This document shows, in pieces, positions 55,308 through 64,000 of a stretch of DNA of 64,000 bases (position 1 is the stretch's first letter; every line of letters starts with the position of its first letter). The stretch spans positions 14,211,912 to 14,275,911 of the forward strand of contig OZ023188.1 of assembly GCA_963995505.1 (NCBI GenBank), written 5' to 3'. The notes beneath the pieces are model-generated. The model was given only the letters and a program-made list of their open reading frames with translations. It did no database searches and was not told the DNA's origin. The translations under genes were made by a program, and so were the position numbers. Source of the stretch: Hypericum androsaemum (taxonomy: Eukaryota; Streptophyta; Magnoliopsida; Malpighiales; Hypericaceae).

Positions 55308-55907
55308 TTTTTTTGGCGAAAAAATACCCGAGATATATTAAGGAAAAGAAAAAGTACAGGACGGAGACAAAGAGAAACCTAAGACTTACCCCTGCTGAGC
55401 CCACAAGCTGGGCAGTTAAAGGGGTGGGTTCCCAAGATCAATAGATCCTGAGAGAGCCCGAGACTCTAAATCCTACTCCGCAGAAACCCGCAGGCCGGGC
55501 AGGAGAGAACGTCGCCTATCAACTAACCCAGCGGAATCCACAAACCGGCCGTCTGGGGGTTCGACATCCCAACAATAGCCGAGAGGCCGAAATCCTAAAC
55601 AGAACCTAGCCTCGAGTTAACCCCTGCAAGGGTTCCTCCCACCCTACCACTCGAGGAGAGAGAGAGAGAGACCATCCCGAACACCTAGAGTGAACGGTTG
55701 CAACCGGGGGCCTCAGTAAAAACCTATCGCCGCCAAACGATAGGAAAAAAGAGCGCCAAACCCGTTAGAGTTGCAGGACCCTATTACAAGACAAAACCAC
55801 CAAAAAATATACAGAAGAGAACCGGAGAGTCAAGGAACGAAGCGGTGAAAAGGCATTCCGGTAAGATCCCTTCCAATGTGTTTCAGGAGCGCGTGCGGGA
55901 AATTCGA
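55308..55907 (-). mobile_element. Poly(A) retroposon, 600 bp, 17-bp TSD
   Basis: Flanked by perfect ggcagccgcagagattt (55291-55307, 55908-55924). T run at the left end is the A tail of a minus-strand insertion. GC-richer than its surroundings. A second copy of the family lies in plus orientation at about 56440-56862. No protein domain recognised; probably the 3' region of a LINE or a SINE-like unit. Confidence 0.85.
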
Positions 55908-55924
55908 GGCAGCCGCAGAGATTT

Positions 55925-56439
55925 AGTATATAGTGTAGGAGGGTAGAACGTATCAAAACAGTTAGGAAGCATCAGCGGCAGAGAAGGTCTGCCACTGCCA
56001 CTAGTCCCCCCCTCCCTGTCTCTTCCTTCCCATGTAATGTCCCTTTTAATCGAATTTCACTTTACTTATTAAAAAAATTGAATTTCACTTTACAATAACT
56101 CCACCATGGAGGTACGGTACGGTGTAAGCTGGGACCAAACCAGCAATTGTTAAATTATGTATGGAGTTCGAGTTATTAATAACGTAACAATGTTAAACAC
56201 TTGTTGCGAATATTTTAATACTTTTCAAAAATTCAATCCATCTCGAAGCTGAATTATTTGATCCAAAATGCTGGATACGAGGAGTTATATAAAAACCAGC
56301 AATCGTTGAATTCTCCATTAATTCCTGTCTGGGCACTCGATTAAGAGAAGCCATATTAATAATCTATAGTTCGTTTGTGGAGTTTCTATTTACACCAAAA
56401 GTATAAACTTCGATTATTTGTCGCCGAATGCGTATTTTC
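55925..56439. other. Unassigned AT-rich region
   Basis: Nothing recognised. Confidence 0.4.
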
Positions 56440-56862
56440 TTGCTAACTTTCTTTGTAACAGGGATCTGCAGTGTCAACGAATTTTTTAGGCGCTCTTTTT
56501 CTCTATCGTTTAGCGGCGGCAAGATTTTTTACAGAGGCTCCCGACTGTAACCGTTCACAACAGGTGTTCGGATTTCTGTTTTGTTTTCTCCTCGAGGTGG
56601 GAGGGTGGGTGGCATCCGTTGCATGGGATATCTCGAGGAGAGTTTCAGCTGTGATAGTTGATAGACGACGTATTTCAGGCCTATTGGTTAAGAGTCTTTG
56701 GGCTCTCTCTTGGTCTATCGATCAAGGGATCCCACCCCTTTGGACTGCTCAGTTTTGTGGCATCAGTGGGGGTAGGTCGTAGGGTGTCCTTTTGTGTCTT
56801 GTACGCTTTTTTTCTTTTCTTTTATTTATGATATCTCTTTTTTCTGCAAAAAAAAAAAATAG
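56440..56862 (+). mobile_element. Second copy of the 600-bp poly(A) retroposon family
   Basis: Blocks ggcgctctttttctc, atcgttt.gcggc, aaccgttcac..aggtgttcgg, tctcctcgag, gttgatagacgacg and ggctctctc follow in the same order as the reverse complement of 55308-55907, then a 12-A tail. The left end and TSD are uncertain. Confidence 0.75.
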
Positions 56863-57668
56863 TGATGACGTTATTCTAAATTAAGCAAAAGGTTTCGAGT
56901 CCGAGTTATTGAGAAATATTTGCTGGAATAATTTTGCACATTTCAAAAATCTCATCCAGGTGAAATCCGAATTAATCAACAGAATAATATCTAAAATATC
57001 GAGTGATATAAACCCTTCGCCTCGTACTTGTACGAAGGCCCCTAATGCTGCCAGGATGCATGCCTTCCAAGCAAGCATAGTACCATATAGCAGGAGGTCT
57101 AAAGACGGTCGATCTCAATTTAGCTACTGATTTGTCTCGTTATAGCTTTTGAAGCAGTTCGATGCCTTTTTGGCTACATATGTAGGAAATTCACTACGAG
57201 ATTGATGCAGACACAGAGGACCAGACATATACACAGTTCTGTCTTCCAGCAATATTTGCATGCCAGGAAGTGTGATAGGGGAGCACAGTTGCTGCTACTA
57301 GCCAGGCCTCTAATGTTGACAGAATTATTGAGGCAGGGAAGTTGGTAAATTATTACTATTAGCAGTGTTGAGTCTGATTATTTCGTGACGACTCATTAGG
57401 GTTCTTCCATGTATAAAGGATTACACCTGATCTTATTGTTTTCAAAAAATAGGTAATCATGTTCGAGAATTTCATATTTAAATTGCAAAAATGTTGAGTG
57501 CAAATGAAATTTTTTCACATATTTAATTTTTTAAGATTTTGTACGTACTATCTCCTTTTAATGACATGAAAAATGAAGTCACTCATGCAAATTTTAGTTT
57601 AATGTGATTTTGATCTCGTTCGAGGAGACAAAATTTTTTGGGTAAGTTAAGTTTATTAGTAGTATTAT
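56863..57668. other. Unassigned region
   Basis: A faint internal similarity (cccctaatgctgccag near 57039 and gcctctaatgttgacag near 57306) was noticed; no gene recognised. Confidence 0.3.
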
Positions 57669-57926
57669 TGTAATGTCCCGTGATTTGACCGACTGTCTTC
57701 ACAGACCAACACGGATTTTTTCTAGCGTATTTTGTTCTCACTCGCACGCATCCCAAAAAAGTTCATAGGAGGTCACCCATTCTGATCCTACTCCCGGCCA
57801 AACACATTTAACCTTGAAGTTCTTTCAAGATGTGTGCCAGAAAAGAAGATGCACCTAGTTGGTGTAGATAGTACCAATCAAATCATTTAAGACTTTTAGA
57901 CAGAACATATCATTTACGGGGTAACA
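57669..57926 (-). mobile_element. Cassandra solo LTR
   Basis: 258 bp, homologous across its length to the LTRs at 47139-47743, including the 5S-like block (gtcacccattctgatcctac, ggccaaacacatttaacctt). TSD not clear. Confidence 0.88.
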
Positions 57927-59437
57927 CTATTGTATTATTTACAATTTAGATGGTGAAAATTTTTCTCTTTCGAAGTTGTGACCGCCGGACTCATCAAAAC
58001 ACTACTACGATAAAATCATGTGAAAAAAATCAAGGTAGAAAAAGAATACCCGAAAAAGAAATCCCCATCTTGACAATAGCATTGCTAGGTATAAATTATA
58101 CACTTCAATTTACCGAACTATTTACACAGATCTCCAAAATAGATTCTTATTGCAATTGTTTAAATTGCATTACAAATCTAATTCCCTTTTCCACCCGAGA
58201 TACCACAAATTGTAGCCATTCTCTTAATCACCTGCATTGATTGAATCCAAAAACAGGAGCATGTCCTGATTTCCAAAGTCTTTCATATACTTGGATGTTT
58301 GAGGAGACATGTTATAAAATATGATATTCAAAGAAAGTGGCACTCTAAACATCGACGATATAAAAAAAAATATTATCAAATTTTAATGAAGTTGTATTTC
58401 AAAATTGGAATTGGAATTCCCTTGTTAAGCTATGTAAATTTGATTTTAAATAAATCGTTATATATATGTTTGATTGCGGTGTGGCAGGGAAAAACTCATT
58501 TGATAATTCAACATCAACTTTTTTCGCAAAATAATAATAGTTGATATAAATAATAATAAAAATAATAAAAAATTTAATTTTTTTGAAAAGTTGTAGAGTT
58601 GAACTTTATAAACAAAGAAAAAAGTCGCCCAGTGTCCAACTATGCGTTATGTCATTAGATTCATGGACAAAAACCTTTTTTTTTTCCTGCTGGCTCGATT
58701 CTAATCTCACAGTTTTAACCGAGAATCTGACATTCTTATATTGGTGAGACCGATGTCATAAAGGTAGATAGTTATAGTGTCATCGGAAAACAGTTAAGAA
58801 GTTGTTACAGTTGAAATATATAATTAAATCCACCGGGCCCACGGAAATTCATATTATTCTATTGTTTTTTCGTAAAGCAAAACCCTGGAAAGAAAGAAAT
58901 ATATTATTTTAGAAAAATTATCATATTTTTTAATTTATTAAAAGTGAGTTTTTGGTAAATATAAAAATTATTTTATCTATATTCAAATAAAAAAATTATC
59001 AATTAAATATGGTTATTTTGTTTTTTCCAAGTCACTAAAATAAAATTTAATAACTAATCCATTTATTATCTCACAAAAAATTCTAATTGTTTTTTGACTT
59101 TCCAAATAATTTATTATCTAGTATCCCGATGGTTACACAGATTCAAGCAGCGTCATGGAATTTAGGTGGCCGAAGATAATAATCATGAGATACCTAAAAT
59201 TTTGGGATTATAGTGTTATTCAAGTGTTAATATTGTTTGAGTTATTTCTTTATAATAAGTCGATAATCACAAAAATTATTTAAAGATAATTTAGAAGATG
59301 AATAATGATATAAAAATCATCACACAATGAAGTTTATCATAAAATAATATTTTAATATATTTTTTAAATTTGTAAAGAATGTAATATTTATGTATTTATT
59401 AAAAAATATTACTTTATACGAAAGATGAGGCCGAGAT
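57927..59437. other. Unassigned AT-rich region
   Basis: Several short open frames without recognisable domains; 57950-58010 shares a phrase with 23665-23710 (cgaagttgtgaccgccggactcat versus cgaggttgcagctccgggcctcat). Confidence 0.4.
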
Positions 59438-59696
59438 TGTAATATCCCAGATAAGTTAAGAAAAGCTTGATCTGCTAAAAATATGCTTAAGTGATTTGAT
59501 TAAACTATCTATATTAACAAGGTGCGCCTCCTTTTCTGGCAAATATTTTGAGAGAACTCCAAAGTTAAGCGAGGTTGACCAGAAATAATTTCAGGATGGG
59601 CGATCTCCTCGGAAGTTTCGTGAGTGAGAACAAAATGCGTCAAAAAAGACTCGTGTTGGTCTGTGGAGACAGTTAGTCACATCACGCAGTGTTACA
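59438..59696 (+). mobile_element. Cassandra solo LTR, opposite orientation
   Basis: 259 bp, TGTAATATCC...GTGTTACA, the reverse complement of the other Cassandra LTRs. The plus strand carries the 5S-like block aactccaaagttaagcgagg ... aggatgggcgatctcctcgg. Flanks GAGAT and AAGAT match in 4 of 5 bases. Confidence 0.9.
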
Positions 59697-60462
59697 AAGA
59701 TTTAGCATTGACATTTTATGAAAAATATTAGTTTTTAGGATAGTGAAATTATTAAATTTTAACACTGACCTCCACTCGTACCGATACTTTATCGATTTAA
59801 AAAATTTATCACTTTATAGAATATCACATTTACTAGAGTAACTTCCGTATGGTTTTATTAAAATCTCGTGCTACAGATGTAAAAATGGTATGGTGTTTCA
59901 ATTTAAAAAGGGTGCCATAATGTTTAACTTTATCTATTTATTCTTATACGGGTTACCCGGAATTTTTTACTAAATGGTGCCATAATGATAATTGATAACG
60001 AGTTCGAGCTGAACTCAACTTCAAAAGATAAAATTCTGCTTATTAAATTTTTTTATACCAATGTAGCAAATTCATTGTCCAATTTCAAATTAACTATCTG
60101 AATATTTAATGAAATGCTCGGTGGTCCGCCAGATAGAATAAACTTATTTTCATGATATATTCGGATCAATACGTGATGAAGTTGTTCTAGATTTTTTTTT
60201 AGAAAAGCAAAATTGTTCTAGATTAGTCATAAAATTTTAAACTTGAATTATTTAGAACACACTGTAGTTTAATATAGTTTGAAGAAATTTGTCATTTTTT
60301 AAATATTTGAATTGGACTAATTGACATGGTGGTATACGGTAAGGCCTAAAAAAACTCATTTTTATGACGAGAAACTAGCGGGACCAAATAATGACGATGG
60401 ACAAGCGCATCCATGGACGCTGATGAACACCTCGTAACCAAAAGGTGAAGAGCCGCCATGAA
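59697..60462. other. Unassigned AT-rich region
   Basis: Nothing recognised. Confidence 0.4.
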
Positions 60463-60549
60463 TTAGTATTCCTCCTCAGCTAACCCACCCAAGCTCGAGA
60501 TGGTCACAGCTTGATTCACACCTATCATCCCATATATACCTACCACTGT

Positions 60550-60582
<33 letters not shown>

Positions 60583-60740
60583 AACACGTGATGGATGAAG
60601 GAGAAAGGGTGGCGGGATTCTCGTGAGACCAAACCAGAAACCCAACGGGCAAAATACGTAACCGGTCAGTGATGCTACTAAAACGCTTACTGCCATTGTA
60701 CGTTACATGTTTCACGGGCCACCCCGCCCAGCCTTCCATT
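60463..60740 (-). other. Promoter-like or leader segment with GA microsatellite and G-box
   Basis: (GA)n at 60549-60577, CACGTG at 60585-60590, and a minus-strand ggtatatatggg near 60530-60542. A 77-codon minus frame crosses the microsatellite; its middle is low-complexity Ser/Leu, and I do not recognise it. Confidence 0.35.
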
Positions 60741-61870
60741 GCCCTTTACGTGTATTGCATCAATAGTATACTACCCGGTATCCGAATACGATGCACGTTA
60801 AAACCAGTTACAACTTTTAAAATACGATAAATTTTTTTCAATAATTATTTAATACTATTGTGTTTTCAAATGCTTGAACTTAGACCTTTTAATTAAACTA
60901 AAAATATTTTCTCACAAGTTGATTTGGGTACTTATTGGTATCCAGCACACCATCTTTATTATGTGTTTTATATAAATATTATAATTCTCCGTGATCCGAA
61001 CGGTTATCTCCACACACCAACACAAGTATTTTCAGTGTTACGGGCGTAACAAATATGTAAATGTAGTTTTCGTTATCTATCTCCTGCTGTAGTTGTTTTT
61101 GTTATTTCGAGCACAGGTTGTAAGTATGATATTGACCCCTCATACATTGAACTTCAGAAAAAGGACGTCGGGAAATGCATACTATTTCCGACGGGGACGC
61201 CGTCGGTAGATACCCATCTAGGGGTGCTAAAGTTTCAGTATTATAACTTATAAAAAAATTCAATATTATTTTGACAAAAAAAAAGCCTTGTGCAGTAAGT
61301 TGAGACCTTGACTAAAGTTTACAAATTAATTTATTAATTAAAAAATAAGAGTTTTTAATGAATTTTATGTTTTTATTTGTGTGATATAAACACTATTATG
61401 TTTATAATTTTACCCCATCTCACAACTCTATTTTTTTTTCAAATCTAACAGCTCTATTTTTACTGTATATTTTATGAAATAGTCTATTGAAAAAAATGTG
61501 TCATTTTATAAGTAAGAATTAATATATATGTCTACTATCATTTCAAAAAACTATATATGTTAGCTACATATTTAAATAATGTTATTACGCAATTTTTTGT
61601 GAAATTTACAAAAAATATAGATATGCTTACAAGAAATTGAGAGAAAAATTACGAAAAACAGGAAAGAAGTTTATCAAAAATTAAATTCTCATTTTTTGTG
61701 ACTTCGGAAAATGGAAAATTACTATTCAGTACTCTAAAATTACTATTCAGTACTCTAACTTTTAAATTTCTATAAATTTATTCATTTTTTTGTAATAATA
61801 TATAACTAAATTAGTTTACGTTATTATTTAAATAAAATTTACGATAATTTTTATAAATAGAAAAATTAAA
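60741..61870. other. Intergenic region with a partial Cassandra LTR and a CCGACGG repeat
   Basis: 60985-61035 (ctccgtgatccgaacggttat...caccaacaca) matches the first 50 bp of Cassandra LTRs. 61165-61207 holds repeated CGTCGG/CCGACGG units. The rest is AT-rich. Confidence 0.5.
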
Positions 61871-62619
61871 GGGAAAATTACTCTAAGTCCCCCGTGTTTG
61901 CTTAAATATACTCAAAAGTCTTCCGTTTTTTAAAAATGATCTTGTTTGTCCCGCTTGTTTGATTTTATTATATGTTCGGGTCCCTGGCTGATGTCATCAG
62001 CTCTCTTTTTTTGTTTTTGTCCTTGAAATGACAAAAATACCCTTAAAAACAAACAGACAGCGTGGTCCGAGCGGTGCAGGGCTGGGGTTTGTCGGCGGAT
62101 GCTAGCAAATGGGGTTTCTTTTCTTCCCCGACTCTATCGGTAAAAGGAGCGTACCGGAGTTGGAGGAGCCTCAGACGACTTGTGTCTCCTGCTGCTGGTC
62201 TCGGGGGCTGGATGCCGGGCTCCGATGTCTGGGGCGTTGCCAGTAGGGTGGTGGACACTGAAAGAGGACCCCGTCGGGACCTGGGGCGACCCCACCCTGC
62301 AGCTCTGGCGAGGGAGTTGAGGAGAACAAGAGTTTGATCAGAACATGATTTGTGGTTGTCGTCCTAGGCTTTTGTTGTTAGGGTTGAGGATAGTGGTGAC
62401 TGGAGGAGCGGGAAGGAGAGGAAAGAGATGATTTGTTTTGTTCTCTAATGGCATTTGTGTCATTTCAATGACAAAAATGAAGAAAAAAAATGCTGACATC
62501 AGCTATGAACCTGAATGTATAATAAAATCGAACAAGAGGGACAACATAATCATTTTTCAGACATGGGAGACTTTTGAATATATTTAATTAAACACGGGGG
62601 ACTTGAGAATAATTTCCCC
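61871..62619. mobile_element. Mutator-like element with captured GC-rich filler (Pack-MULE candidate)
   Basis: 749 bp. TIRs of about 170 bp (61871-62040 and 62447-62619): aagtcccccgtgtttgctta and tcaagtcccccgtgtttaat after inversion, then attttattata.cattc/gttcg, ctgatgtca and ttgaaatgaca. Perfect 9-bp TSD AAAATTAAA (61862-61870, 62620-62628). The 400-bp middle is much more GC-rich than the TIRs or flanks, with plus-strand open frame 62062-62337. No transposase. The filler was not identified. Confidence 0.85.
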
Positions 62620-63719
62620 AAAATTAAAAGTTACACCATATCCTACTCTCAAGATGACCTTCTCCTAGTGTGAAATATGGAATGAGCTCATATTCCTAAA
62701 GTCCAACAAGAAACGGGCCCAGTTTCTTGTGTCCTTCTGGCCCAGTTTCCCGACACTTGAAAGGTTTTCTCAACTTCTACACTAAGAATTACAAATGACA
62801 GTAATTAAATGCTAAACTTTCGAGAATTCTCGCAGACCTTGTGTCATGCAAATTTTCTTTTACTTTTGTATGAGCTGATTTTACCTAACTGGTTGATGAC
62901 GTTATCAGATGCGTGTGGTGGTTGAGGATTACCAATTCATGATTGATGCAACATCTAATGCGAACAACTTATAATATTGTCTGCCACGACGAGACTTTAT
63001 CTCTCTCTTTTTGCAAAAGCAAATGATAGAGAGTGGCGTTGAAGTTTCTTGACCTATCTGGAATGTTTTCGTTAAGAATTTGGGTATATCTTGGTGTATA
63101 ATATGATCAATGGCCGACTCATTGTCTATTTGGCCTAAACAAATGGCGGTATGATAAAGAAGCTGTAGTGTGCTCTTTACGTGGCGATCACGTGAGCAAT
63201 GTTGAACACGAGTAAATGTATGCCATTTAAAAGTGCAATAGTAGATCACAAATTTCTCATACATAGTATCATCTTACGGGTAAAAAAATGACTTATTTGA
63301 CCAGAATCAATTTTTGAATTAGGGAAATTTGTGATAGTACGTAATATTAAATAGTTTAAAACAACTAAACCAAACCAACACATTATTATATCCCAAAACC
63401 AGACTTCACAAACTGACAACATATATTTTCTTAAATGATAAGAGATTTTATTCCAACGCGGATCAAAACTTCAGATGTCGAAGTCCGGGTCAGTTTTTAA
63501 AATATTGCTAATTATACATACTAATTGTAATTGAAATTAGAGTTTATAGAGAAATGGATCGATCAATCCAAGGGCTAATTAATTAATAATAATTAGTTTG
63601 ATTTTGTGGTGTCTATTGGTTTTATTGTGTTTCAGTGGTTGTCTATTTGATTTAGTTGTAATTTTATTTGACGAGTAATTCCGAATCTCATTTTACTATA
63701 GAACTTGTTGGAGTACGAA
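62620..63719. other. Unassigned intergenic region
   Basis: Begins with the MULE TSD; otherwise AT-rich with no gene recognised. Confidence 0.4.
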
Positions 63720-64000
63720 ATTAATGTCTCGAATTGATGACGACCTATCTCCGAGTTTGCGTGAACCGGTCCGAGCTCGTCGGTGCATTGGGACAGCCCA
63801 TTGGGCTACTCGGTTTGCCTCGGGCGAGAGAGGCATACCGCTTGGCCTACGCGGGCGTGATGTTAGCTCCGCTTTGGGAGCCCAGGCGGGAGGCCCCTCT
63901 CGCTCACGTAGCCGAGCCCGGGCGAGAGGCCCCTCTCGCCCATGTAGGCGGGAAGGCTAGTGGCGAGTCCAGGCGAGAGGCTCGTTTGGTCCATCGGCGG
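63720..64000. repeat. GC-rich hairpin-bearing repeat, cut by window end
   Basis: Abrupt rise in GC from about 63724. Contains gcgagaggcccctctcgc (a hairpin with 8-bp arms) and repeated gggcgagagg units. Looks like an LTR or other repeat edge. The Arg/Ser/Ala-rich open frame here is compositionally driven. Confidence 0.45.

Noticed and set aside
62048..62080. Ser-tRNA-like start (tggtccgagcggt)
   Set aside because: No acceptor stem, anticodon loop or T-arm follows.

Overview
The window is plant nuclear DNA, most likely from a eudicot. It is AT-rich and intron-bearing, and transposable elements fill most of it. Several elements still have identifiable target-site duplications (TSDs). The species cannot be named from sequence alone. 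Nothing bacterial, organellar or viral was seen, and there is no CRISPR array or tRNA gene. Only two host genes look intact: a five-exon exostosin-family (GT47) glycosyltransferase on the minus strand (19884-22033) and a single-exon Dof zinc-finger transcription factor on the minus strand (51220-52284).

Layout. 1-7237: Athila-like Ty3/gypsy element with a gag and a protease frame but no reverse transcriptase or integrase; its 5' LTR is cut by the window edge. 7238-9950: a short repeat pair, a solo copia LTR and a LINE reverse-transcriptase relic. 9951-18520: remnants of at least two tandem caffeoyl-CoA O-methyltransferase-like genes (minus strand). A small non-autonomous LTR element (10099-12916, CCCTA TSD) landed on a splice acceptor of one of them and carries a 336-codon frame I cannot assign. 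15580-16220: a GC-rich island with fragments of a GT43 glycosyltransferase and a lipid-phosphate-phosphatase-like gene in opposite orientations, followed by a minisatellite. 24126-27935: a receptor-like protein (LRR) pseudogene whose last coding part is split by a solo LTR with a perfect CCAAG TSD. 28440-30574: LINE 3' relic and a pogo/Emigrant-type MITE. 30884-36901: an old degraded copia element.

37000-40819: a possible 5' gene fragment and an LTR pair. 40820-46383: a younger Tork/Tnt1-like copia element with a perfect ATACT TSD, whose reverse transcriptase holds a 577-bp out-of-frame tandem duplication. 47139-47743, 57669-57926, 59438-59696 and 60985-61035: Cassandra TRIM copies, whose LTRs contain 5S-rRNA-like sequence. 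52917-56862: four poly(A) retroposon inserts (three with 14-17 bp TSDs) and a long-TIR element (54269-55233). 61871-62619: a MULE with a perfect 9-bp TSD and a GC-rich filler, a Pack-MULE candidate. 63720-64000: start of a GC-rich hairpin-bearing repeat that runs off the window.

The genes do not form a pathway or operon. The CCoAOMT, GT43 and GT47 relics and genes are all of cell-wall type, but each is a separate locus or fragment. The clearest story is the order of transposon insertions and the host genes they broke.
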